DNA from: Rhipidocladum racemiflorum | Lineage: Eukaryota > Streptophyta > Magnoliopsida > Poales > Poaceae | Length of the DNA: 64,000 nt | Direction of reading: 5' to 3' | NCBI GenBank assembly: GCA_036346355.1 | Contig: CM070581.1 | Coordinates: 5,332,001 to 5,396,000 of the forward strand | Shown: one piece after another, positions 11,743 to 21,380 of the stretch | Numbering within the stretch: the stretch's first letter is position 1 | How the letters are laid out: each line of letters begins with the position of its first letter | The notes under the pieces: generated by a model | The model's database searches: none | Told to the model about the DNA's origin: nothing | What the model saw: the letters and a program-made list of their open reading frames with translations, nothing else | Position numbers and translations under genes: made by a program

Positions 11743-11904
11743 TTATGATTCAGGATGTTGAATCTCCGATAGGATTGATGCTTGGGAGTGCAATCTTTTG
11801 AGTAACGCCACGGCGTGTTTTCTCGAAGCATCGTGAGCATCATTTCCTCCAGAGCTGCCTTCGATCCTCGATTTCTTTCCGTTGCTCGGGGTTAAATCGG
11901 CCAT
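11743..11904 (-). pseudogene. gag leader peptide region of element 1
   Basis: A minus-strand frame starting with MADLTPSNGKKSRIEG at 11904 and ending at 11743, upstream of the gag block and in another frame. It follows the primer-binding site by about 75 bp. It is probably the true start region of gag, separated from the rest by a frameshift near 11720. Confidence 0.45.
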
Positions 11905-11975
11905 CCGAGGCGCGATTATGGCATCGGTGTTGATATCGGCAGGATCGCGGGCTTGTCGGTTGACGCCATTCTTTT

Positions 11976-11999
11976 GGGTCCCACCAGCGTGCCAAAATA
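11976..11999 (-). promoter_or_regulatory. Primer-binding-site-like sequence of element 1
   Basis: On the minus strand, directly inside LTR2, the sequence reads TTTTGGCACGCTGGTGGGAC. It starts two bases after the LTR end and looks like a tRNA 3'-end complement (TGG...). The tRNA is not identified. A copy with one base change lies at 12920-12936 next to LTR3. Confidence 0.6.
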
Positions 12000-12617
12000 T
12001 GTTCGCGCTAAAAAGCGTGAAGGGGGTTTTAGGCCTCGAACACACAAGACAAACACCGGTTTGCAGAGCGTGCGGTCGATTTGACCTGAAATCGACAAGG
12101 TAAAATTTGTAATTCGATCAAAGCCGATAAACAAAGATCTATCGGCTTTTCGCTAGTCGGCAAAAACCGATTAGGAGATAACTAGATCAACCGCCATTCT
12201 GATTGATCCGGATATAAGGTAAAATCGGCCGGAAGGCGATGCGCAACAAAACGAAGCAAATCAAACACTGGTAAAATCGGCTAAAATCAACAATCGGCGA
12301 TGCGCAGCTATGTTGATTCCGTCGACTTGCAAAGAAATCTATGAAGCTAAAGCAATGTAAAAGAGAAGGCTGTAAAAAGTAGTGTTGTTGGAATTGATTG
12401 ATTCTCTTTGCTTGGCGTCCACCCCTTTTATAACACGCCTGGCCGATCCGAGTCGCATATGGATACGGTGTGTTTACCCGTATCGGCCTCTAATGTGATT
12501 TCCTTTCCTTTTTAGAAACGGATTCCTTTTCCGAGTCGTTTTACCGATTCCTTTCTGTACGAATATTTCTTCTATTTTTAGACCGATTCCAATACATGCC
12601 GAATTTTGGTGCAAACA
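12000..12617 (-). repeat. LTR2 (middle LTR of element 1), 618 bp
   Basis: It starts TGTTCGCGCTAAAAAGCG and ends TGCAAACA on the plus strand. It serves as 5' LTR of the full-length unit and as 3' LTR of the short unit. At its left end it differs from both other LTRs (CTAAAAAGCG, CACCGGTTTG, GCGGTCG). In its right two thirds it shares variants with LTR3. Confidence 0.92.
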
Positions 12618-12936
12618 TATGCCCCCCTGTTTTTGGAAGATAATTTGTTATCTTTCAAAAAGAATATATCGGCTTCTTGTATCGGCTGCATGTAAGAATC
12701 TTTTCTCGGGAACTACCCCATTAACTGTGCCGTAAAAATCTCGGTGCGTTATAAATGCACAATTGTTCCCGCCTGTTCGCCTCCTTTTTACTATCGTATA
12801 AATAGGGGGTCCCCCCATGGTCATTTTCACGTCTTCGGGCTCTCGTATTGCAAGCAATCGGCCTTTCCCCCCTTTTCTCATCAAGTCCCTTTCATCTCCG
12901 ATCGGCTATTATGGACCCACCGAGCGTGCCAAAATA
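12618..12936 (-). mobile_element. Deleted internal region between LTR2 and LTR3
   Basis: Only about 319 bp lie between two LTRs. 12618-12917 matches 1819-2118 (polypurine tract, antisense leader, TATA box at about 12797, and the ATG of the antisense gene at 12911). From about 12915 it switches to the last ~20 bp of the internal region with the primer-binding site. The join lies in CCCA, a word present at both parental sites (near 2118 and 11980), which suggests a microhomology deletion or template switch that removed about 9.9 kb. Confidence 0.85.
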
Positions 12937-13556
12937 TGTTCGCGCGAAAAACGTGAAGGGGGTTTTAGGCCTCGAACACACAAGACAAACACCGGGTTTG
13001 CAGAGCGTGCCAGTCGATTTGACCTGAAATCGACAAGGTAAAATTTGTAATTCGATCAAAGCCGATAAACAAAGATCTATCGGCTTTTCGCTAGTCGGCA
13101 AAAACCGATTAGGAGATAACTAGATCAACCAGTTACAGTTGATCCGGATATAAGGTAAAATCGGCTTTGGGAAGGCGATGCGCAACAAAACGAAGCAAAT
13201 CAAACCTGGGTAAAATCGGCTAAAATCAACAATCGGCGATGCGCAGCTATGTTGATTCCGTCGATTTGCAAAGAAATCTATGAAGCTAAAGCAATGTAAA
13301 AGAGAAGGCTGTAAAAAGTAGTGTTGTTGGAATTGATTGATTCTCTTTGCTTGGCGTCCACCCCTTTTATAACACGCCTGGCCGATCCGAGTCGCATATG
13401 GATACGGTGTGTTTACCCGTATCGGCCTCTAATGTGATTTCCTTTCCTTTTTAGAAACGGATTCCTTTTCCGAGTCGTTTTACCGATTCCTTTCTGTACG
13501 AATATTTCTTCTATTTTTAAACCGATTCCAATACATGCCGAATTTTGGTGCAAACA
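12937..13556 (-). repeat. LTR3 (5'-most LTR of element 1), 620 bp
   Basis: It starts TGTTCGCGCG and ends TGCAAACA, followed directly by the TSD GGTTT (13557-13561). Its left part matches LTR1 and its right part matches LTR2, so it is a mosaic. Confidence 0.92.
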
Positions 13557-13561
13557 GGTTT

Positions 13562-14354
13562 GCAATTAGGATTCGAAATTTTTGGGGCATTTCATTTTCC
13601 TCGTCAATGTTTATGCATGTCAATGGCGTTTGAACTTGGATGTCGTCTTAACTCTGGGCGTAAAAATTATTCGCATTCTAGACTGGGCTTCCATCTTGTA
13701 GGCCAAGACCAGGCAATGACAGCTTTGATTTTGGTCGGTTCTAAAATACTACTACTTTAAGCCTGGGTTGGAATCCCGGTCCATCCACCTGGAATATGCG
13801 ATTTAGTTCAACTTTCACGTGCATTCCGGACCATCGACCTTTGTGTAACTAAAGCCAGGCATGCATAGGCCTGGCCCGTCTATTAATTAAGGAAAAAACG
13901 AGCTAGTGTTTTCATCGGCATTTGTGTATCCTGAGTTCTGCGTAGGGCTTACAAAATCATAAATTTTCGAACGATTATGGATTTTCGATTATCGGCCAAC
14001 TTGGATTAAAAATCGGTGAAAATTGAATGACTTCGAAGTTAAATTTTTAAAATTCAGCGATCAAACTTTGTCAAAAAAAATAAATAAAACAGTGACCACT
14101 TTTCGAGCAATTTTTATAAAAATTAAAAAAACAACAATTAATAAAAAAAACACTGTCAATTTTTTATAAAAATTTACAGCAATTAAAAAACATGATTAAT
14201 AAAAAAAACATGATAAACAAAAAAATTAAAAAACAACAATTAATAAAAAGGAATAAAAACACTATCAAATTTTTATAAAAATTTACAAGCATGATCATGC
14301 TCTAAAATTTTAATGGAATTATAACTAGTGCCCAAGGGTCATACAATAAAATTT
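13562..14354. other. AT-rich intergenic, no gene; repeat remnant
   Basis: The first few hundred bases continue the sequence interrupted at 1201. From about 13965 come words such as CGATTATCGG and AAAATCGGTGAAAATTGAATGA, which recur at 44000-44350 and 52690-53135, so a worn copy of that repeat is present. 14080-14300 is very A-rich. No coding frame is recognised. Confidence 0.5.
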
Positions 14355-14888
14355 GAAGAAATATTAGACTTCATTTAGTACCTCTAAAAAATTAAAAACA
14401 GCAGCACTGTTAGAATTTTAAATAAATACACATATCTGATCATCTGAAAATTTTAAATAAATACACATGTCAGAATTTTAAATAACCACGATAATCTAGC
14501 GATTATCGTGATACTGTGAGCCCCGACTTCTGCATAGGTCCAGTCCAATGCTTGATTTGATTGTGTATATATTACTTTTATTTCCACCTAGCAGAGAGTA
14601 TATCATGTGTAAACTTTGAAGAAATATTAGACTTCATTTAGTGGCTCTGGAAAATTAAAAACAGGAGAATATATATAGAAACAGTGGCACTGTCAGAATT
14701 TAAAAAAAAATAGACATGTCTAATCATCTAAAAATTTTAAATAAATACACATATCAGAATTTTAAATAACCACGATAATCGAGCGATTATCGTGATACTG
14801 TGAGCCCCGACTTCTGCATAGGTCCAGTCCAATGCTTGATTTGATTGTGTATATATTACTTTTATTTCCACATAGCAGAGAGTATATA
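14355..14888. repeat. Tandem duplication with palindrome, two ~265-bp units
   Basis: Unit 1 (14355-14617) and unit 2 (14618-14888) both start GAAGAAATATTAGACTTCAT and end with GATTGTGTATATATTACTTT followed by TTATTTCCAC. Each contains a 24-bp hairpin with 10-bp arms CACGATAATC and GATTATCGTG (14487-14510 and 14771-14794). No coding potential. Confidence 0.85.
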
Positions 14889-15386
14889 TATCTCTGCTTG
14901 CCTAACTCACATGCCTCGTGCAGTATACAATACAAAGACTGTTTTTAATAAATACAAGATAACAACACGGTAGTCTTTCCTGCATGCCTTACCTCAAGCT
15001 GCATGCACGTACCTCCAAACTGCTCTTCAAACCGTCCTAAAAAGCAAGTGCCGACTTGTTGCCACGTGCCCCAGAAGCTCCAAACTCAAAAGAGGTAAAG
15101 CCATGTACACGTAAATACGATCTCATCTCTCTTCATCATTCACACACACGTAACGGGACCCGATCCATGCACGGATGAATACACCAGAGACGTCCAGCGT
15201 TTACATCCAAAAACTTGTTGAAACAAGCTTGCCGGACGTGTCACTGCATGCATTCGATCACCGTCACCTTCAACACAGCGCTTTAATTGATATCGCTCCT
15301 CTTTCCAACCATGTAATGCGGCCGCCATGCGTGCATGCTTTGCAGGCCCCAACAGCAATTGTCACCGTTCAAAAAAGGCTAGCAAA
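14889..15386. other. Intergenic, no gene recognised
   Basis: Rich in TGCATGCA-type words. Open frames of 60-90 codons show no known motif. This may be distal upstream sequence of the first FLZ gene. Confidence 0.4.
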
Positions 15387-15530
15387 AGGCAGAGTGCATG
15401 CATGTATGCTTGCGCACGTATACCCTTGCGATTAAACCCTTGACGCAAAATCTGTTTGGCCTCGAGACGAAATCTGTCCAGTTTGAATCTCAAAGCAGCT
15501 GCACGCATGTAGAACCCCATATGCATCCGC

Positions 15531-15697
15531 CAGGGGCGGATACAGGCCCCGGGCTGCCCGTGCTGCAGCCCGGGGCCTAGTACCGAAAGCCCATTAAATT
15601 TTTTTTTAAAATTATTAAAAAATGATTAAAAACAGAGACTTAATTTAAGATCAGTTGGTCCAGCCCGGGGCTTGGACCTGGGTTGGCTCCGCCACTG
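15531..15697. mobile_element. hAT-like MITE, 167 bp, TSD GCATCCGC
   Basis: Ends CAGGGGCGGA and TCCGCCACTG form terminal inverted repeats. A perfect 8-bp duplication GCATCCGC flanks it (15523-15530 and 15698-15705), the size made by hAT transposases. Inside, in the reverse direction, it shares the ATCTTA..TTAAAT core with the copies at 63085 and 63605. Confidence 0.92.
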
Positions 15698-17024
15698 GCA
15701 TCCGCCATGGATGCATGCAAGTACGTCCGAGGTGACTGACTAGGATCCCATCCCACACGTTAGACCAAGCTAACTAACTAAAACTTCACCGCACCTTCAA
15801 TGGCGAAGCTACGAGCCAAAGTACGTTGTGCAGTGCTGTACGTACGTCTCCGAGCTCGATCGATCGCCACGATCGGCCATGCTCGCTCGCTCACGAAGCG
15901 CGCGCGTGCCTGGATGCTTGCATGGGTTGGTGTGTGTCTGTTTGTGACACGATTATTTTCCTAGTCCATCGAGTCAGCAATCCAATCATCGGAATTAGTA
16001 TGGTTCTCTCTCGTCACATTTTCTGGTTCTGGGTGCCACCCTTTTGGCAGCTAAAGTTTGGTAAGTGCACACCGCCAGCCTACACGTAATTAAATCACAC
16101 AACCCCCCCCCCACCCCAACACACGCGTGTGCGGCCACCCCACAACGCGGTGCGGTCGATGTGTGAAAATAAAAGAAATTAATAAAGCTGTACCCGGGCC
16201 GCCTATAAAACGCGAGAGTGGGTTTAGACATCCAGAATACGCATAACAATAGTAAGGTTACCATCGAAAACGTCTGTCTTTGAGAGAAGTGCCTGTGAGA
16301 GTTTGGGGTCCGAAGGAAGAACGATATACTTTTCAACCATCACTGCACAGAGCCTGCGATAGAAAGGAAGGGGTTTGAGAAGCTACATTAGTAACGAAGG
16401 GATGAATGATTTTCTTTTACATCCTACCGATGATTTCAATGGAGGAATTGAGTTGGCAAACACTCGAGTTGTTTACTTTCTTCATGAAGAGGTATATACG
16501 CTTTTTGCCATTCATTTAAGGTTAGTAGGAGAGCCCTTAAGTTCCAGTTATGTTATCATATTACCATCCATACGGTACTTCTAAAACATATTTGGGTTAA
16601 ATGTTGCTATCTTATTCTAGATTGGAAATAAATACCATAATATATGCTACCGTTAAACAATTGATGTAGCAATTTATTTCTATATATCTAAGTCTAAGTC
16701 GACGTCAAGTTCACCGATTGATCTCCGGAAGTAACTCATCCCTATTCTCCAATGTAAAATTTCTTGGAAAATTAAATACAATAGACTAAGATTTTGTGTG
16801 GAACACAGGAATTCGGCAGAAATCCCACATGAAACAATTCATCTCCTACACAAATCGGGGAAAATTCCCGCGTTCCAAAAGGGGCCCAATAATCCCACAC
16901 TCAGCAGCCTGTGTACCGTCTTTATGTTGCTCTAGCTATGCCAAGGTGCCAAAAGAAAGCTACAACAGAAAAGGCATATAAGCCTAGAGCAAGAAAAAGC
17001 CTTCCTACAAGCTCCTGCCCACTG

Positions 17025-17030
17025 TATAAA
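17025..17030 (+). promoter_or_regulatory. TATA box of FLZ gene 1
   Basis: TATAAA in CACTGTATAAACCCCCTCC, 97 bp upstream of the ATG at 17127, followed by a C/T-rich leader. The matching box of the paralog lies at 24106-24113. Confidence 0.75.
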
Positions 17031-17126
17031 CCCCCTCCCTCCCGCCCAGCTCCACACACCAGTTCACTCCCCTCTCCCCGTCGAGCACACTCTACCAGGA
17101 GCTACCACCACCGCACAGAGCTTGCA

Positions 17127-17777
17127 ATGGCAATGATGGGAAGCAGGAAGCCGGCGCCGCGCAACATGGCGGCAAACCCGGAGCCTGGCTCGTCCTCCCG
17201 ACGTGCCCCTACCCTCGGAGCCTCCGGCGTGGCCATGGCGCCGCCACTGAACCGCAGCAACGAGGCGCCATCGTCGGCCAGGTGGTTCCGCTACAACCCG
17301 GAGGCCGGCGTCGGCATCCTCGCGGCGTTCGCGGTCCCGGCCGCCGCGCAACTCCGCATCGCGGAGCCGATCCGCGCCGGCGCCCGCGGCATCCTGGAGG
17401 CGACATCCGACCTCTGCTGCGGTGGCTACCGCACCACCCCGTGCTGCGGCCGTCGGAAGCCGTTCCGCATCGCCGAGTTCATGCTCTCCTGCAACCTCTG
17501 CCGCCACCGGATCGGCGGCGGCCCCATCTACATGTACAGGTAAGCGAGCTAGCCCCTGTGTATTAATGGATTCCTGGCTTCCAGCTAGTGTCTAAGAAGT
17601 GGTAATTAAGATGCATATGCATGGCACAGAGGGGAGATGGCGTTCTGCAAGGCGGAGTGCAGGTACGACTACGCCATGCAGGAGCTGCACAAGGAGAGGC
17701 AGAGGAGGGCCGAGGCGAAGGGGAAGGCGCCGGAGGCGGACGATGACGACGGTGAGGGGCGCATGTTCTTCACCTGA
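17127..17777 (+). CDS. FLZ-type (FCS-like) zinc finger protein, gene 1
   Basis: Two exons, 17127-17539 and 17630-17777 (intron GTAAGC...GCACAG), give 186 codons plus TGA. The start is chosen by a TATA box 97 bp upstream and by the paralog's matching start. Residues 1-60 are low-complexity Ala/Pro/Ser. Residues about 116-150 form the FLZ finger: CNLC (Cys122, Cys125), then PIYMYR, then AFCKAEC (Cys144, Cys148). The intron falls inside the finger, in the Arg codon of MYR, the usual place for this family. A charged tail ends GRMFFT. FLZ proteins (formerly DUF581) are plant-specific and many bind SnRK1 kinase subunits as adaptors; that role is family knowledge. Its closest relative is at 24210-24960. 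Confidence 0.9.
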
Positions 17778-17899
17778 GCCAAGATCCTGTCAAATGTGAA
17801 GCAGCATAGCATGCGGTAGCATTGATAGTAGCATGAAGGCTAGAAAAAAGTAAGATTGTGTGAGGGTACGAGAAGGGTGCAAGTGTCATTTAAGCTTAA

Positions 17900-18160
17900 C
17901 TAGCTACATGCCCGTGCGTTGCTACGAAAAACAAAATTGATAACGAAAAATAAAGATTAAAAAATAAAAAAAATTATTTTACAAGATCAAACATCTATCT
18001 TTAACGCTTCGTTTCTTGTGAAAGCTGGCTAATTAAAGCAACGTTTCGTTTCTTGAGTAGGGCAATTAAGCAGGGCAATTAAGTAGAGCAATTAAACAGG
18101 GCAATTAATGACGTGTAGAATGGACCACTGCCACCAAGTGGTGCTTTAGAATAGTAGAGA
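17900..18160 (-). mobile_element. Small non-autonomous Helitron, 261 bp
   Basis: On the minus strand it begins TCTCTACTATTCTAAAG and ends GGGCATGTAGCTAG, between A and T, as Helitrons do (5' TC, 3' CTRR, AT target). A related copy with the same ends lies on the plus strand at 61508-61738. It starts 123 bp after the stop of FLZ gene 1, so it may supply part of that gene's 3' UTR. Confidence 0.8.
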
Positions 18161-19289
18161 TTGTAAGTGGGCATCACGGGTCTTATGGTATGCTTCTTAT
18201 CGGAACAGGGGAAAAAAAATTTGAGATAATTTTTTCTTTTATTATTTTTGTTTTCTTAAGAAACTGAACATGATTCAACAATCCAAATAGGAAAAGACAC
18301 TTTTCTTTTATGATTCGGACTCCTCTCTTGTTATAAGATTAATTCTAACATTCATCCCTTTAATTTTGTAACTCTAATTCTCACCCCTATTCTTGACACA
18401 CCTCTTCGCAAGTTGACGTCCAATCTCTCTAAAGAGTTGTCTTCTTCTAGCTAGTCATACCACCGGTGATTATGACCTTTTATCTCAGCTTTAATTGTCT
18501 TTTCACCGGTAACCCAACTTGACGGTGACATGCGGACTCGCATTAGAGTTTACCTAAAAGAGAACTTGGACGCATCTACAAGAACTCTCATGCACAGACA
18601 CAGCAAGAACAACAACGATAACTCCTCAACGTCCCTCGACGAGACATGCAGATGGCCACCAATACTATCTTAATTATGACATCGATTATCGACAATACTC
18701 GCTAATCGTAGGTATCAAAATGGTAGACCTTCGTCGCTCTTTCTTTTGTGCTTGCGCCGTGCACTACCTTCACAGGACGTCTTATGCGGCCCACATCAAC
18801 TAGCAATATATACTTGCACAGCTGCTGCATGCACATCTTGTCACCAGCCTCACGATGACCTTTTGTTTTATCTCGCGAGATGTAGTCTATGATCACATCG
18901 GAATTGCCTCGATACGAATATGGCTTCGTCTCAAACTTGATGATGCAGCTCCGCTTTGAAATACGTTGCATGTCCACGTAGCTCCTGATCTCATGCCGCG
19001 CAGATTGAAGCTTCTTGCAGACTTGAGTGCCGATCCGCACGTCCTTTTCTAATATTATAAAAGTATTTTTTTGATACAAATCTACGCACGAGATTTTCAT
19101 ATATCTAATTTATATATTTTAAAAAGATATTAACAATCAAAGTTTCGAAAGTTCGACGGAACGACGCCTCAAAATCAAGCAGTGCAACAACTTGCTGGAC
19201 ATTTACACCATGGCTTTCCCTTTTTTTCAACCGTGGAATGCGTGCGTGCGTGCATGCATGCATGCCCAACAATTTTCACCGCTCAAAAT
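18161..19289. other. Intergenic with one unrecognised minus-strand frame
   Basis: The only notable frame is 18702-19100 minus (132 codons; starts MKISCVDLYQKNTFIILEKD, with Arg/Lys/Cys throughout). I recognise no domain, TATA box or splice pattern for it, and it may be chance or a remnant of a transposon gene. Confidence 0.3.
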
Positions 19290-19528
19290 TAAGATATATA
19301 GCTAGTAAAAGGCAGAGCCGCAGAGTGCGTGCATGCTTTGTATACCCTTGCGGTTAAACCTCGAAACAAAATCTGTTTGTCCTAAAATCCAAAGTTTACA
19401 ACGTTACCGTACTCGCGCGCGCACTCGAAGATCGATCAATGCATGCATGCACACGTCCAAATTAAGTGACTCGAGGACACGTATAGCATATCGACCATAT
19501 CCCACACGTACCTCTCCTTCAAGCCTAA

Positions 19529-20090
19529 GAGCATCTCCAGCAACCTCTAAAATAGGGTCCCTATTTTGGATTTAGGGACTCCTCCTATTTTTTGGGGTCC
19601 TATTTTCAGAGCATAAAGTCCAGCAACAACCCCTAAATCTCAGCCTCTATTTTACTTTTTCTCCTATTTTGATATATCCGCTATGTATAATCTTCATTTG
19701 ACACCACTAAAATTCAATCAAAAATATTTGTAATACATAAAACATAAGCATATTAACATTTACAATTTAAAAACATGATATTTCAAATTTAAAACTAAAA
19801 TTTTCAAAATATGATAAAATTTTCGAAGCCTCTCATGTATTTCCCCATCTTCAATAATAGGGGTTGTACTCGTGTCCCTGGGAATTGGGGCTGAGAAGGC
19901 AAATTTAGGGACCTCCTAATTTTAGGGGCTTGAGTTGGGGCCCCCTGGGAATTGAGGCTGAGGAGGCAAATTTAGGGACCTCCTAATTTTAGGGGCTTGA
20001 GTTGGGGCCCTGCTGGATCTGATTTTTTTTTTACCACACTCCCTATTTTAAGGTTTAGGGGCTGGTTTAGGGGCTCTGCTGGAGATGCTC
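19529..20090. mobile_element. PIF/Harbinger-like MITE, 562 bp, TSD TAA
   Basis: Ends GAGCATCTCCAGCA and TGCTGGAGATGCTC are inverted repeats flanked by TAA on both sides (19526-19528 and 20091-20093). TSD size and ends fit Tourist-type MITEs. Internally there are repeated TTTAGGGAC and GGGGC words. The copy at 42641-43198 is the same family in the opposite orientation. Confidence 0.88.
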
Positions 20091-20109
20091 TAAGGCACCG
20101 TAGGTATAT

Positions 20110-21380
20110 CAACCCACTATATGAGCCCTAGGAACGCCGCTCGGCCGGCTGCCCCACGTGTCGCCGGCTGTTTTGCGAGAAGGTCCCCCGGTTTTGCGAA
20201 ATTACGTTCGTGTCCCTGTGGCGATTTTATGTGAGAGAAAGATATTTTTACCGGTTCGCGTTTAGGTCCCTGGTTTTGCATTTTACATAGAGGCCCTCCC
20301 GTTAGTCCGAATCACGAGCGAGCCCTTTTCTAATTATTCGAAATAGCGAACAGGTCCAAAATTATAACAAATAGGTCCCCGCGGTTTACATTCGTGTCCT
20401 TTCTCCGTTTTACCCAAAAAAAATGTTTTTGTGGTCCGTTTTTCCTCCAGAGCATGCGAAAAATATTTTCGTTGGTCGTTTTCCAAAAAAAAAAGCTTTG
20501 TTTCTTCGTTTTGCCCGAAAAAAATGTTTTCGTGATCCGTTTTCTTCCGGAGCATGGGAAAAATGTTTTTGTTGACCGTTTTTCCCCCCAAAAAAATTAT
20601 TTGGACGTTTCCTTTCTCCGTTTTACCCGGTAAAAATGTTTTCGGGGTCCGTTTTTCCTCCAGAGCATGCGAAAAATATTTTCGTCGGTCGTTTTCCAAA
20701 AAAAAAAGGTTTCTTTCTCCGTTTTGCCCGGAAAAAATATTTTCGTGATCCGTTTTCTTCCGGTGCATGGGAAAAATGTTTTCGTAGACCGTTTTTTCCC
20801 AAAAAAGAGAAAAAATAGATGTTTCCTTTCTCCGTTTTACCCGGGAAAAATGTTTTCGTCATCCGTTTTTTCTCCAAAGCACGGAAAAAATTATTCCCGT
20901 TGGCCGTTTTCACGAAAAAAAAGGAAATTCGATTTTCGTCCATCGTTTCTACGTTTTTTTTCCCGCTTTTCGTCGTTTTTCTCGGGAATTTTTTTTTCAT
21001 GTCACGTTTTTCCTCGTTTTACCGAAATTTTTTTCTCCCCGTTTGCGATGTTAAGTACGGCATCGAAAAATTCTTTTGCGACTCGCTCTCTAATAAGTTT
21101 CGAAATGTGTGTTATTACCCGTTGAACAGGTGGGTTGTTAAACTCAGCGTCTATATTTCCCCCCCAACTCGGAATCTAATATTTCCCGTAGCAAGTATTA
21201 TTCTTTTTTCCCCCAAAAAGGCCCGTTGTTTCTCTGATCCTTCGACGGTTCTTGCCTAGCGTATTTTCCCTCAAAATAAAAAGCGAACAAAAAAAGCCTT
21301 TGATATTCCTGCCTTTTTCGGAGATAAAAACTTAGATCAAATTTCTTGCGGCGCGGTGAAACGCGCAAATCTACCTAGTA
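20110..21380. repeat. Insert with ~213-bp tandem repeats, T/A-homopolymer rich
   Basis: CCTTTCTCCGTTTTACCC starts units at 20399, 20611 and 20825, so the period is about 213 bp with about 2.7 copies. Within each unit a half-repeat recurs at about 105 bp (GTTTTGCCCGAAAAAAATG...ATCCGTTTTCTTCCGG). Flanks have GGTCCC and TTTTGCG words. Open frames exist on both strands only because the repeat avoids stops. The block is absent from copy A of the segmental duplication, so it was gained after duplication or lost from A. Confidence 0.8.

Larger units (their letters stand above)
1207..13556 (-). mobile_element. Degenerate Tat-type Ty3/Gypsy retrotransposon with three LTRs
   Basis: A 12.35-kb insertion bounded by GGTTT. 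Read on the minus strand the order is LTR3 (13556-12937), a short deleted internal region (12936-12618), LTR2 (12617-12000), a full internal region (11999-1819) and LTR1 (1818-1207). The full internal region has gag, protease, reverse transcriptase, RNase H, a second RNase H of the kind found in the Tat lineage (NNQAEYEALL motif) and integrase, all minus strand. A host-like gene follows on the plus strand between integrase and LTR1. Frames are broken by many frameshifts and stops, so the copy is not autonomous. Lineage is inferred from the second RNase H and the antisense gene. Confidence 0.88.
15387..17800 (+). repeat. Segmental duplication, copy A (FLZ gene 1 with upstream region)
   Basis: Blocks here recur in the same order at 19290-24960. 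Examples: GCAAAAGGCAGAG with TATACCCTTGCG (15392-15430, cf. 19310-19350), GAAGCTACGAGCCAA (15804, cf. 21387), GCCTGTGAGAGTTTG (16291, cf. 21844), TTGGGTTAAATNT.. (16591, cf. 23169), AAAATTCCCGCGTT (16860, cf. 23825), then the FLZ gene. Copy A is compact (about 2.4 kb). The region upstream of the gene has no other coding frame that I recognise. Confidence 0.8.

Noticed and set aside
1819..11999. Plus-strand host genes for the many short plus frames at 5372-11439
   Set aside because: They are antisense shadows of integrase, RNase H, RT, protease and gag. Only the frames between LTR1 and 5142 carry their own domain features.
17064..17507. Minus-strand and +1 frames inside the FLZ exon
   Set aside because: GC-rich shadow frames of the real exon; they lack the Cys pattern and splice continuity.
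20334..20768. A 144-codon minus-strand repeat protein
   Set aside because: Frames are open on both strands because of the stop-poor tandem repeat; no start context or domain. Kept only as an observation on the repeat.
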